From contig CM044317.1 of the NCBI GenBank assembly GCA_024291935.2, positions 65,710,730 to 65,774,729 of the forward strand: a stretch of 64,000 nt of DNA, written 5' to 3'. The stretch comes from Okapia johnstoni (taxonomy: Eukaryota > Chordata > Mammalia > Artiodactyla > Giraffidae). This document shows, one piece after another, positions 45,871 through 58,215 of this stretch (within the stretch, counting starts at the first letter, position 1; every line of letters begins with the position of its first letter). Below the pieces are notes generated by a model. It did no database searches. It had not been told where the DNA came from and worked only from the letters and a program-made list of their open reading frames with translations. Made by a program: the position numbers and the translations under genes.

Positions 45871-47779
45871 ATTCTGACTTGCCACATGATGTCCCATAGT
45901 TGTGGTAATAGCCATCAAAAAGGTAATTTAAGGGAAGGACTGATTTCAAAAAAGACTATCAAAGAAAGTCCACATTTATGGGTCATTTTGCCATGGAAGT
46001 TGGATGTCTTGATTTTACAGAAGATGACTTGTGAGATACCAGTTTAATTAACCAAATTCCTCTTGGGTCTCCATATAGTTACTGTCTTCCTCTACCATGG
46101 AAATGACCCTGAAAATTGTGTCAGTCTCTGGCTGTGTTTGTACCCTAATGAAATATTCATGTAGTAGGTAAGTTGCTTCCTAAATGTTTCATGCCATTTT
46201 CTGACCACAGAAATGAATGGAGTACTCTGAGAAGTGACAAGTGGTATGAGAAGGCAGATGATTTCACTTAGCCATAACCTAAGTGACATGCACAATATTA
46301 AAATGTGTAAGTTTATATGCTTGGACTCTTGCACAGACTTTCTCTCTTTATAAAACTGAATGTGACTAGTTCTTAGCAGCCTATTAGAGAACATGGAGAT
46401 TCTATTCTAAGGCCATGATTTATCATGGTGCTTATGTCAAGATGCAGCAGCTCATGCTGTCGTAGGCCTGGAGCAGGGAGTAGATAGATTGTCCATTTGT
46501 GTGATTTGCTTCGCCTGCTATTCTCTCATGCTGTCTTTTTCAGCAGAGGGATTATAGACCTTCTAGAAGTTAAGGGCCATGTTTGTCAGACAGAGTATAT
46601 GTATCTTATATCATTTCTTATAGGTAAAACTGTTTCTAATAGGCTAAAATATTTAGAGTTGCTATGTAAATGAATATAGAGTAATTCTATCTTCCTCAAG
46701 GAAAAGTTTGGGAATTTAAATATCAGAATTCTTTATTTTTAGTTTGTTTCTAGCCGTTGTCAAGTGGGGATTTAGCTTTTTTTTTTTAGAATACCTCAAT
46801 AAGTGTCCAAAACTTATATGACATTTCTGTTTTGACAATCTAAGGAACACTCTGGCAGATTTGACATTCATGGAGATTCTTCTCTTCTTCTGATTTTTTT
46901 TCCACCTGATTTATATATTTTGCTATATTTGTACTCTGTGCCATTACATCTCTCTAAATTGCATGTATCTTGCCTTTACTCTCTTATTTTTATTATTGTA
47001 GTTTACAGATAATAATGTAGTTGTATAATGTGTTGACAGTTGAATTATGATTATTGTGTGTTAAAGGTTGGATTAAACACAAAAGGTCAGAATATTCATT
47101 ATTATCATTGCTATTATTATTATCATTCTGAGCTACTTGTTATCTTTTTTTCTGTGTCAAATTGTGCACAGATGCAGAACTAGAATAGGATCAAAATCAG
47201 CCATGTCTTGCAGAACAATTTCAACTTTTGTGCTGTTTTAAATTTATTATTTTTTATGCTGTAATAACATTTAATGTTTTCTTTAGGAACCAAAAAAACG
47301 CATATTTTTCTTGTTGACAGTAGCTGCCTTGCAAACCTCTTTTTTGATCAAGTCAGTAGCATAGATGTCAAACTAAATCGCTTTTTACTTCAAAACGCTA
47401 GTGCTCTGTGTATTAGAGGTGACCTCCATGCAGTATAAGCTATTTACTTCAGTGACTTCTTCTGACAAGCATCTGCCTCTTTACCATTTAGTGCCGACTG
47501 GTGAATTTTACTTGGTTTTGGATGAAGAACTGGGAAAACCAATTATCTCAGTCTTGCACATTTACCCGATGAGGGATCGGTCATGTACTTTAATCATAGT
47601 GTTGTGTAATGCCCAAACTGTTTCTTGCTTTGCACTGAGTTGCTGCAACTGTCCATCTTACTTTGATTACTCTCAAAAATGTATCCACATCTATCTGTGT
47701 ATAATTTACAGGCATAAACTGCACACTAGTAACAGCAGAGTATGATGAAGGGAATAGTAAAAATTTAATGTCAGAAAGT
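45871..47779. other. Unique sequence, no gene seen
   Basis: No named repeat. The 114-codon plus-strand frame at 47401-47745 is moderately Cys-rich in its second half, but I recognise no family, upstream signal or splice context. Confidence 0.4.
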
Positions 47780-47910
47780 CTGATTTCAGTGCTGTCTCTA
47801 CCAATTATTAAATGTTTGATGTTGGGTGTATTGCTGATCCTCTCTGTGCTTCAGCAGCTTCAATGATAAAGTTTAATTATTTATTAAAATAATAGTTTTC
47901 AGGATGTTTA
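47780..47910 (+). repeat. MIR SINE, sense
   Basis: CTGATTTCAGTGCTGTCTCTACCA and GATCCTCTCTGTGCTTCAGCAGCTTCAATGATAAA follow MIR order. Confidence 0.6.
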
Positions 47911-47924
47911 TAACATATTTTGTA

Positions 47925-48055
47925 TGTTATATATTATACAATTATATATAAATATAATTTTAAATATGTTATGAATTAGGTATTATGTATTATACAAACA
48001 TCTTGTGTTGTATATATTTATATATTTTATGTGTGATATATATTTTGTTTCTTCT
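47925..48055. repeat. AT-rich low-complexity tract
   Basis: Interrupted TATATA and ATTATAC motifs over about 130 bp with hardly any G or C. Confidence 0.8.
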
Positions 48056-48490
48056 TTCAGTTTCATTTCAAAGTTGATGTGATTTATCCTAAGATGAGTC
48101 AGTGTTTTCACCCCTTTGGCTGTTTTAGTCTTGGAAATCTTTCTTTTTTAACTATCAAAACAAAGGCAAGGGACCTTAACACTCCCTTATTTGAATAGTC
48201 ACTGACTCTGACTTACAGGTTGGTCTTAGAGAACTTATCCATGTGATGTGTACTAATCCTTAGTGGTATCAATCACTAGTAGGTTCCTCAGACCTAAGGG
48301 GTTTTCACTTTAAATTCAAAATATCCCAGGGACAGTCTCTGAACATTGGATTAATATTCTTTCTGTTCTAGGTCTAAATGTCATACTGGTGGAATGACTA
48401 AAATATCTTGGTAGCCCCAGAAAGATAAAGTTAATTATCTCTTGATGTCTGGTCCATCAACAAAGGCTCTAACTTATAACTACCTCTAGT

Positions 48491-48623
48491 GCTGCTGCTG
48501 CTGCTAAGTCACTTCAGTCGTATCCAACTCTGTGCGACCCCATAGGCTGCAGCCTACCAGGCTCCTCTGTCCATGGGATTTTCCAGGCAAGAATACTGGA
48601 GTGGGGTGCCATTGCCTTCTCTG
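48491..48623 (-). repeat. Bov-A monomer, antisense, with 13-bp TSD
   Basis: Starts with (CTG)5 and carries one Bov-A unit ending GCCATTGCCTTCTCTG. Perfect TSD AACTACCTCTAGT at 48478-48490 and 48624-48636. Confidence 0.95.
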
Positions 48624-48636
48624 AACTACCTCTAGT

Positions 48637-49776
48637 AGGTATTAAGTATTATGTCAGTCACAGCTGAAGTAAAAATAGATTCTAAGAAGAGAGAATAGTA
48701 TAAGCAAATATACTTTTAGATTAGAGATTAGAATTTTCTGTGGAGCTTTCTATGTAGGAAATGGTGAGAAGTCCATTGCAATAAGAGCACGGAATTCTTT
48801 CTGTGTTGAGGAAAAATAGAAATTATCTGGGAGATATCTGATTGCTTTGATTATGAGAGCTTAATATTATGATGACATTTTTGCTTATTAACTGTGCTGC
48901 CCAACAAATGTAAGTTTTTGATTTATAAACATAAATATTAGCAAAGATTATGATGGAATATTAAAAATGGGAAAACAAGTCACTATACATTTAACATAAA
49001 TTTTAAAAAAGTACATATATAGAAAGACTGGTAGTAGAGTTTACTGACAGTGGGGGAAATTTTAGACATATAGATAGCCTGATCAAATATTTATATTTAG
49101 TTCCTCTGTGCTTTCTACCATATTTAACATGAATATTTTTGATTTAGATATAATGTGATGATTTCAATTCCTATTCTCCTCCTCCACAACAAACATACTG
49201 CTTTTGACTCTTGGAACAGAATCTGTTTTCACTCATATTCAACAATTGGACTGCTGAGTTGCACAGGTTGGGAAGTCTGAGATGAAGTGAGTGGATTTTA
49301 AATTTTATTGGTGTCATGTAAAGAGAAGTCTTCTTTATCCACTCTACGATCAGAAAAAAATTCAAGATAGCAATGTGAATTGTTTGCAAGTAAGCAAGGA
49401 GAATTGATTGAGGAACAGAGATTTAAGAAGACAAGTCAGATGGTCACTGAAATAATTGAAGTAAAGGATGTTGAATTACTGACCTAAGGGAATGAGAGTT
49501 GAAGAGGCATTTTAGATTTAGAATGTGTAAGATGAGAACATATTGTTAGGGGTTGAGGAGTTGTAGATGATGAGGAAAACTCTGAATAATCTAATTTTGG
49601 TGACTGGTTAATGGCAATACTGTTAACTTGGGTAGGAATAAATGAATGAGCTGATACCATCTGTTGAAAAATGAAGTGGGTTAGGGTGAATTAAGGGGCT
49701 ATGGAAAGTTGCAAAGCTTTGGAGTACTAAAAAAAACAGTAGCAAAAAGGACGAATAAGAATCATGTTTAGCCTTC
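48637..49776. other. Unique sequence, no gene seen
   Basis: AT-rich with no repeat named. Confidence 0.4.
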
Positions 49777-49902
49777 ATGACCAACCTAGACAGCATATTG
49801 AAAAGCAGAGACATTACTTTGTCAACAAAGGTCTGTCTAGTCAAGGCTATGGTTTTTCCAGTGGTCAGGTATGGATGTGAGAGTTGGACTGTAAAGAAAG
49901 CT
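49777..49902 (+). repeat. BovB internal fragment, sense
   Basis: 126-bp piece from the ORF2 post-RT region (ACCAACCTAGACAGCATATT to GACTGTAAAGAAAGCT). It is cut off where an antisense BovB with a (CTG)n end begins, and its continuation is not found on the far side. Confidence 0.88.
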
Positions 49903-50797
49903 ACTGCTGCTGCTGCTGCTAAGTTACTTCAGTCGTGTCCGTCTCTTTGCGACCTCATGTACTGCAGCATGCCAGCCCTCCCTGTTCATCACCAACTCCC
50001 AGAGTTTACTCCGACTCATGTCCATCAAGTCGGTGATGCCATCCAACCATCTCATCTTCTGTCATTCCCTTCTCCTCTCGCCTTCAATCTTCCCCAGCAT
50101 CAGGGTCTTTTCAAATGAGTCAGCTCTTTGCATAAGGTGGCCAAAGTATTGGAGTTTCAGCATCAACATCAGTCCCTCCAATGAACATTCAGGCTGATTT
50201 CCTTTAGAACGGACTGATTGGATCTCCCTGCAGTCCAAGGGACTCTCAAGAGTCTTCTCCAACACCACAGTTCAAAAGCATCAATTCTTTGGTGCTCAGC
50301 TTTCTTTATAGTCCAACTCTCACATCCATACATGGCTACTGGAAAAACCATAGCCTTAACTAGACAGACCTTTGTTGGCAAAGTATTGTCTCTGCTTTTT
50401 AATATGCTGTCTAGGTTGGTCACAGCTTTTTTCTTCCAAGGAATAAGCATCTTTTAATTTCATGGCTGCAATCACCATCTGCAGTGATTTGGGAGCCCCC
50501 CAAAATAGTCTGTCACTTTCCACTATTTGCCATGAAGTGATGGGACCTGATGCCATGATGTTAGTTTTCTGAATGTTGAGCTTTAAGCCAGCTTTTTCAC
50601 TCTATTTCATCAAGAGGATCTCTAGTTCTTCTTTGTTTTCTACCATAAGGGTGGTGTCATCTGCATATCTGAGGTTATTGATATTTCTCCCTGCAATCTT
50701 GATTACAGTTTGTGCTTCATCCAGCCCAGCATTCTCATGATGTACTCTGCATATAAGTTAAATTAGCAGGGTGACAATATACAGCCTTGATGTACTG
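49903..50797 (-). mobile_element. BovB LINE, antisense, with (CTG)n end
   Basis: Antisense BovB 3' part of about 0.9 kb. Instead of the usual TTCAGTTCAG tail it begins (CTG)5CTAAGTTACTTCAG, which is the end typical of antisense Bov-A2 SINEs, joined to BovB sequence. ORF2 remnants are broken. The frames at 50062-50268, 50169-50450 and 50356-50556 are successive pieces of the same coding region in different frames. Confidence 0.88.
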
Positions 50798-51116
50798 ATT
50801 TTCACTTTCTTAAATCGTACTATAAGGATATTACTAGAAAAATAAATCCAGAGAGAGACCATTCTGAGGCAGATAGCTTCCTGCTTTCCGGTCTTTGAAG
50901 AAAAGGAGAATTCTACCTTTAAGGCCCTCTTTCCATTACAAATACAGGGTCAGAATTACTACATTGTTTTAATTTGCGATTTTAATATTATGTATGTTGG
51001 GAGTGTGAAAGATGAAGTGGAGGAATGCAAGGTACTATGAGTTCCTCATTTCAGGTAGAATCACCACAGCTATTACCAATTCCCCCTAATCAGTTCCCAA
51101 CAAAGATCCCACCTGG

Positions 51117-51537
51117 TGTGATTCGAGCCAATAGAATGAGACTGAGTTTGATTTAGAAGGAAAAGAAATCTATATTCTTTGATTAGAGAATGGAGAGGTG
51201 CGAGCTGGTGCCCTCGAGTGCACGTCTCCTCCACGGGCTGTGGGTGGGGCTGCTTTATAGGGTTCTTGTCTGCAGGGACAAACGTTGTTCTCTCACAAAT
51301 GCGGTACAGCTGTGCTGCTTAAGACTGCAGATTGGAGTACCCAGCAGGCACTGCGTCTCCACCTAATCCACATAAGGCTCGCTGCCGCCATCTTGAAGAG
51401 TGGCGTCCTGCTCAGACCTTTGTACACAGTATCAAGCTGAGGACTCCATGCAGCCATTAGACACTAGGAGCTCAGGTCTGAAGGGCCAGGCCAAGGCCTC
51501 TGCCACCCCGTGAGCAAGAGAAACCAGACCAAGCACA
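51117..51537 (-). repeat. Candidate endogenous retroviral solo LTR
   Basis: 421-bp block, richer in GC and CpG than its flanks, that on the minus strand begins TGTGCTTGG and ends CGAATCACA, giving short TGTG...CACA inverted ends. It carries a TATA-like CTATAAAGC (51252-51260, reverse) with U3-like sequence including AAGATGGCGGC upstream. The sequence next to the U5 end (CCAGGTGGGATC) could be the start of an internal region. No TSD or primer-binding site is certain, so the family is left open. Confidence 0.45.
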
Positions 51538-51671
51538 AAGGAAAAGAAGAAAAGGTTAGACTTTATTTTATCACCGGATTCTATTTTTATTTCCTGGGAC
51601 TTGTTAATGGTCTTTGCTGGTGACACAACTAGAGTGAAATCTTTGGAGAGAGGACAGTGTTTTGAAAATAA

Positions 51672-51684
51672 CTGTGTGTGTGTG
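51672..51684. repeat. Short (TG)n tract
   Basis: About six TG units. Confidence 0.8.
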
Positions 51685-52589
51685 GTGGGAGGGCCACAGA
51701 GGATGCAGTCACTAATTTTTTCCAATATATTATGATTTGTTGGGCTGTCCAGTTAACCAAAGATACTTTGCATTTCTCAGAAAAAAACAAAAAAGTTCTG
51801 TTTTGTTTACATTTCAGGAATGTAGGCATTATAAAGAGAAAGAATGTTTATGAGGTGCTCTTAGGTATTTAAATCTTTTGTGACAACCAAAAGGAAAAAG
51901 CAGCCAGCAAAACAAGTAGATTTGCTAGGGTGAGCAGGCACCCCATGGCTATGTATGGCTTCCTTCTGTGCCTTTCTGTGTGTCCTTGTTGATAAATTGC
52001 AAGCAATTCTTTGTGTTGATGAGGAAGAGATGGGAAAAAAAATAAAAACATGCTCACTGATTCTGTTAAATCAGTGATGAGTTTGTAAGGATTTAAAGGT
52101 AACACTTGAGTTAATTTAATTTCAGTGTGTTTGACTACCTTTTATCTCCCTACTCTCAATAAAAGGTTTTCTGCCATCATTTTCCTGATGTTTGAAAGTG
52201 AGGTTTGCTGATCGCTGAGGACTGCTGTCCCATTAGTATTAGTCAGACATGGCTCCCGTGGTTCTGTCATGGCACCCTGGAGTTTTCCTGACACTCCCTG
52301 TCCTTGATGTACTTGTTTCCTTTCGGGTCTCTGGCTGGGTAGAGTGGGGCAACACCTGTCAGATCTGGTTGAGCTGCCTGGGTGCTGTCAACATTTCCTG
52401 GCTGCTCTGACTAGGGAGTCAGATTCAGAAAGAATTGCACACACCAGAACTTTTATGTTGTCAAGTTGGTTCACAAGCATGCATTATCAGGAGATTTAAT
52501 GCAACAGGGACTGAAATAAACAAAGTAAATGCCTGTTTTATCCTATCAGCTACAAGGCATTTACATGGATGTATTAATTAGTAATTGGT
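51685..52589. other. Unique sequence, no gene seen
   Basis: No named repeat. Short minus-strand frames at 51869-52105 and nearby show no family resemblance. Confidence 0.4.
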
Positions 52590-52850
52590 AGATCATTTCT
52601 TGAACAGCTGATGCACCCATGATAAAGCTCCAGGCCCAGTGAAAGGCATGACAAGAATAAGATGTGAAACCATTCTCTCGAGAAACTTATAATTTCATAG
52701 TGGAAATAAGAATTATGTAATTGAGCATATTTAAGGTGTCAGTTGCCACACAAGCCTAAGGGAACTCAGAAAAGCATCAGAGGCATTAAGGAGACAGGAG
52801 GCACTCTGGGAGAGGAGTATTCTGGCGATCTAGAAAGCTTGGGAAATATA
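52590..52850. repeat. Ancient interspersed repeat, class unresolved
   Basis: The order 'mass of dose of similar phrases' seen in a common old mammalian repeat is suggested by CTCGAGAAACTTATAATTTCATAGTGG, GGTGTCAGTTGCC and GCACTCTGGGAGAGG. Only a weak resemblance, and the family is not named. Confidence 0.25.
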
Positions 52851-54139
52851 TTCCTTTGAACTAGGTTTGGAAAACTTGATTGCATGTTCCCAAGAATCCA
52901 GAATGCCTCAAGACATCGTATTACATGATATGATAGTTTGTGAAACAATGGAGGGTTTCTATCGGTTGTACAGGAATTATTTGTCACGGGAGATATTTAG
53001 GAAGATAAAGGAAAGGGTTGTTGAAGAAAAAATAGTGAAGCAATAGGAACATAAAGGCTCCCATCACTCTACCATATATTATTCCTCAGAACTGAGTCAT
53101 TAAGTACACACTTGGATGGAAGGATTTACACAAAAGTATGAATACCAAGTGGCAGGAATAATTGGAGGATATCTTAGAGGCTATTGCTACAATTCACCTT
53201 CTCACACCTGAAATTCATAACATTTACATAAGCAATATACCCTCCTCTCTTCCCAAGGTCCCTCAAATTCTCATCTCATTAGACTAATAGCTCAGAATCC
53301 CAGAATCTCATCTAGATTAGGTCCAGGTGTAGAAGAAACTCGGGTGTAATTCCTTATGCAAATTATGGAGTTGCTAGAATCATCCCATTTCAAAAGAAAG
53401 GGGAAAAAAAGAAACATAAATGATTGACGTTTCAGAAATGATGCAAGGCCTTTTGGTGTAAGGGGGAAGGATGAAGCCATTGGCATAAGGCATTCAGGGC
53501 ATCAGGGAGACTGGTTTATAAAGGAACTGGGTCCACAGACAGCCTCCCTTTAGCCTTTAGACTCATTTTTCCTGCTGCATTGAATGGGTGATGGGTGTCA
53601 GAACTGCCCTTTTCTCTGGCAGTAAAGCATTTTACAGGGTGGCTTGGGAATTTCATTTCTAGACCTTGTGCATAGGACCCCTGTACAATGGAAATAAATG
53701 CAGTGCCAAAAGGTGCCACTTCCTGTAATGCCCGTATGCCTAGTTCATTTCACTCTAACTATTAACATTTCTCCCTTGTCAGAGCAATGATAGTGCATAC
53801 CACTAAGTTACTATGTAAAAGCTGTACGCTGGTGTGCTGATAATTGGAAACCTTCAACTTTATGTGGCCCAGTGGAACAAAGTAGGCCTGCTTGGTTTAG
53901 TGTTCTAATGCATTTTGTTTTAGAAGAGATGGATATTTAAGGTGAGTTTTGGGTGCTTGCTTATAGGCTTGACAGGTAAGGTTCTTTTGTGATGTGTTAA
54001 CTGTGTAGAGGCTAATTCCAACTTGGAAATTATAGGGCCAACTCTAGGAACTAAATAGAATGGAATAAGATAGTGTAACACATGATTTTTAAAAAATGAG
54101 CTCTCTCCATATAAAGCATTATACAGAGTCTATCAGAGT
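52851..54139. other. Unique sequence, no gene seen
   Basis: No gene or named repeat. Confidence 0.4.
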
Positions 54140-54860
54140 TTTAAAAATGTGTAAGACACCTTCCTACTTTAAAGAGATTATATTTGTTAATGGAAATAAC
54201 AGATATGCAGATGCCCACATTACAAGGCAGACTATAATAGGTATCCAAGAGAGAGAGAAGCAAAATGTCATAGAATCTCTTAGAAAAGCAATGAATCAGG
54301 AAAAGTTTCATGTAGGAGGTGTTATTTAAAATGGGCATTGAGAAGCAGTGATCTGAGAAGAAACTTACCATCACAGGCTGATAATAATAGAAGACCTGGT
54401 ACAGGACATTGCAAAATAGTTTTAGAGAATAAGAAATAGATTACTTGTTCTAGAGTTGGGAATATCATTTATATATATATGTGTATTTCTGAACTCACAA
54501 CTTACTAATATAGAATGTCTGAAGATGAAACAGAATACTCACTTTTGCTCTTCGACTCTTCAGGTTTGAAATCCACTTGAGTATAGATTACATATGAGAG
54601 AACATCAGGAGATAAGATTGGAATTTAGGTAGCTGGGAGATAGATGGTAGGATTTTATTTTTTTCAATAAACTAGTAACAACTAATGCTGAAATTTCCTG
54701 ATCTGGGTTGTAATATATTTGCACATTATGATAATCTTGCACATTATGGGATTCAAAGGTAAATAAGATAGAATTCCTGTACTCTAAAGACTCATTGTCT
54801 TGTAATGGAAATAAAAACATACATAATCACAATTTAAAACAGTGTGATATATGGGGTTAT
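54140..54860. repeat. Possible ancient interspersed repeat pieces
   Basis: GATTATATTTGTTAATGGAAATAACAGATATGC, AGTTTCATGTAGGAGGTGTTATTT and GACTCATTGTCTTGTAATGG resemble the same unnamed old repeat class as at 52.6 kb. The 77-codon frames on both strands are not recognised. Confidence 0.25.
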
Positions 54861-56029
54861 CAGAGAGAAATGTCCACTATATTTCAGATATGAATCAAAC
54901 ATTTTCTTATTTTCACTATTTGAGTCTATGTAGCCTCTAGGTAACTGAATGATTGCATAAAATACTTTGACAACTGAGCACTATGAAAATTTGTCTAGAA
55001 TGGATTTAAAAATAAGAAAAATTGCAAGACTAGGACCAGTTAAAAGGTACGTTATTGCAAAAGTCTGGGCAAGATGCTTAAGCTTTGTTTCAGGTAGTAT
55101 CTCTTAATGAAAAATTCCAACAACAACAACAAAAAAAAACAGTAAAAGGTTATCTTTGCAGTGTAAATGGGATGGTATTGAGTTGGTGTTATTGATGGCT
55201 TAATTGAATTTCTGATGAAGAGCTGAAGTATACAATCTCAGTCTCAAGGATCTAGAGTAAATACTGGCTGACCTTGCTCAAGAAAAGAAAAATGAATCAA
55301 GTTTTTGGTCTGGTATCTGGACCTCTGAATTCAACAGACTGATGACATAGCAGCAACCTAGAGAAATGAGGTTTCAGCTTCAATCTCTTTACATGTCTTT
55401 TATCCCTGATTGGTTCCATGCTTAAAGACTGATTCCTGGGCATGGGCACCTGTCTGTAATGTGAATTGCAATAGTAATAAAAGGCATGAAGCGATCAGCA
55501 CATATCCTTCTGCACTCTGGGAAAAAGAATTCCAAGTCCAATTTCCAGAGGACAGCCCAATGACCAATATTCTTAGTATAAAATCTACATCTTCATTTTA
55601 TATTGGAACATAGCATCCAGATTATGAGTATGAATTTTTATTGTGCTCATTAATTGTTAAAATAATATTTTGTATGTTGTCCTTCAGTTACCATGGACCA
55701 AGAGGCTGGGCATACTTAAATGAATGAAGGCAAGAACATATTTGTTTCACACCTGTAGGAAAGTAGGAAATTTCTCTGATACTTCATGTATCACACTAGT
55801 TTTTATTACAATTATTCGTGTGCTATTTCTCTCAACAGGCTGAGTCCTCAGAGCACAGAGATTCTCTCCTATTTATCTTTACACCTCCTGAAATATACAA
55901 ATTATTTAGTCATTGGTGAAATTTGGCAAAGATTCCCAGAGAATGGTTCTCTGTACATGAGTTCGTATGATTGGTATGTTTTAAGAAATTTTAATGTGTT
56001 GTATCGTTTACTAATAACAATGATTTTGT
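54861..56029. other. Unique sequence, no gene seen
   Basis: AT-rich with no family recognised. Confidence 0.4.
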
Positions 56030-56190
56030 AACTAGGTATTATCATTATTCCCATCAACTAATATAGAAACTAAGATCCAAAAAGAGTAAGCAACTTTCCT
56101 AAGAATGAACAGGTAGAAAATAATATAGCCATAATGCATAATTAGGATATGGCCAGGGTTTGAGCTCTTAACCACTTTGCTGGTTGATTC
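56030..56190 (-). repeat. MIR SINE, antisense
   Basis: TATTATCATTATTCCCATC, GAAACTAAGATCCAAAAAGAGTAAGCAACTTTCC and GGGTTTGAGCTCTTAACC follow antisense MIR order. Confidence 0.7.
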
Positions 56191-56274
56191 TATTCTATGT
56201 GTTCATGTTGATTTTTATCAGCATATTTTTTATAATGGTAATAAAATCCCTATATTTGTGAGGCACTTTCTATA

Positions 56275-56460
56275 GCATGAAGGCTCTATATGTTATCTAA
56301 TTGCCATCACAAAGGCCCACTGTCGAAGGCCCATATAGCAAGTGTTACCTTTATATTACAGGCGAAGAAACAAAAGCTCTGAGAGGCTGTGATTTCCCCC
56401 AAAGCCACAGAACTCATAATTGGAAGAGCTTACCCTAGAATCATGCTCATATGACTCTAG
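56275..56460 (-). repeat. MIR SINE, antisense
   Basis: ATATTACAGGCGAAGAAACAAAAGCTCTGAGAGG and AAAGCCACAGAACTCATAATTGGAAGAGC are clear antisense MIR core blocks. Confidence 0.8.
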
Positions 56461-56467
56461 TTCAACT

Positions 56468-56595
56468 TGGTTTCCTCATTTGTGTTCTGGGGATAATAAT
56501 ATTTACATTGCAGTGTTGTGTGAGTAAAGTAAGGTACCTTACCAGGAAACATGCATCCGATAGATGTTTTCTTCTCAGCCATTATTATTATAACT
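56468..56595 (+). repeat. MIR SINE 3' part, sense
   Basis: GTTTCCTCATTTGTGTTCTGGGGATAATAATATTTACATTGC, then a tail-like GATAGATGTTTTC. It lies head to head with the antisense copy immediately upstream. Confidence 0.75.
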
Positions 56596-57294
56596 TTATA
56601 TTCACGTGATGACTAATGTTGATGGCGCTTCTCGAAACAAAAGCAGATTTCTCTTTTCAAGACTGGGTTTAGAATTCTATGTTCCTTCCACTTGGGTAAA
56701 GGTTCATTTTCTTGCTCATTCATCTATTTTTTTTCTTTCCCTATGATCAAGCTTGACTATTAATGATTCTACTTGATCTTTGTTTACATTGGGGATATAT
56801 ATAAATTATTAAAATTATAGTTCTAATTTCTTATTCATATCCTATCTCTATTTTATGAAATTAATATTTATAGTATCTGACATACCTTCCTTAATTAATT
56901 TTGTTGGTACAGTTCTCACACTCTTTGTTTGAATTTTTATTCTTTGTCATCAAGTCATGACTTGGTTTTTACTTCACTTTATTCTTTTTCATTTTTATCT
57001 GTGAAATTTCACCGACCTTAGCTAGAGTGTCATCTTTGAGTCTTTGGCACATGGTAGGGTCAAATTCTTCAGATTTGATTGACTATATGTATTGGATGAA
57101 TATTTCTGAGATTTGTTGACCATGTTACCAGCACCAAAAATGAGTTTGAATTTTGTCCTAAAAGGGTCAATAATATGGGGCAATATTGTATTCTGTAAGC
57201 ATCGCTGTAAAAAGATAATATTTTACTAATTTTGTTTATGTATAATTACTCAAATTTTTCTTGGCCCTGATTGTTGGTACAACTTGATATCTAC
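56596..57294. other. AT-rich sequence, no gene seen
   Basis: No named repeat with confidence. It could contain L1M ORF2 pieces. Confidence 0.35.
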
Positions 57295-57560
57295 ATGTAA
57301 AAAAATGAATCAAGACACAGATAGATCTGTCTTACAGCTTTTACAAAAATTAACTCAAAATGCTTCATGGACCTAAATGTAAAAGGCAAACATATGAAAC
57401 TCCTAGAAGATAACAGAAAATCTAGATGACCTTATGTTTAAACTTAAATATTTAACTATAAAACAAAATAAATTTGAAAACCATATGCAAACAATATAAT
57501 GCCAATAACCAACTGATAAAAGCTAATAACATAACTTTAATATGATGAAGCCTAAAATTA
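57295..57560 (+). repeat. L1 ORF2 internal fragment, sense
   Basis: AAAAATTAACTCAAAATG, GACCTAAATGTAAAAGGCAAA, AAACTCCTAGAAGATAACAG and CTAGATGACCTTATG, in order, match the L1 ORF2 region between RT and the C-terminal segment. Heavily decayed after 57430. Confidence 0.75.
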
Positions 57561-57935
57561 TTACTCTGCTGAAACCTTTGTTGTGGTTGTTCAACCGACT
57601 GGCATAGTATAAGTTTTGTTAAGTTCAGTGTGATGAGGCTCTCCCATTTTGTGCTGTGACATCACCTGGTTCAGATGCTTCCTTCTTCATTAAGTCCATC
57701 TTTTTCTCTTGTCCTTCAACCCAAATAGTGCTTTTTGTTATTTAAATTGTAAATACAGGCACTAATGAGGGCATACATATTACACAGCAACAGAACCCGG
57801 CAGACTTAAACATGTTTATTTTAATTATTTTAGGTTATCTTAAATAAGAACCTGAAATTAGGGGAAAAAAAAATCTCGGAGTACTCTCAGGATTTTGAAA
57901 AAAGGAATTTTTCCTCTAGGCAAATAATACAGTGA

Positions 57936-58204
57936 TTGTTGTTGCTGTTGCTAAGTCGCTTCAGTTGTGCCCAACTCTGTGCGACCCCATAGACGGCAGC
58001 CCACCAGGCTCCTCTGTCCCTGGAATTCTCCAGGCAAGAATACTGGAGTGGGTTGCCATTTCTTTCTCCAATGCATGCATGCATGCTAAGTCGCTTCAGT
58101 CGTGTCCAACTCTGTGTGACCCTGTGGACAGCAGCCCACCAGGCCCCTCTGTCCACGGGATTCTCTAGGCAAGAACACTGGAGTGGGTTGCCATTTCCTT
58201 CTCC
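57936..58204 (-). repeat. Bov-A2 SINE dimer, antisense, with TSD
   Basis: Two antisense Bov-A units (to about 58068 and from about 58087) joined by AATGCATGCATGCATG. TSD TAATACAGTGA at 57925-57935 and 58205-58215. It has a degenerate TTG/CTG tail at its start. Confidence 0.95.
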
Positions 58205-58215
58205 TAATACAGTGA

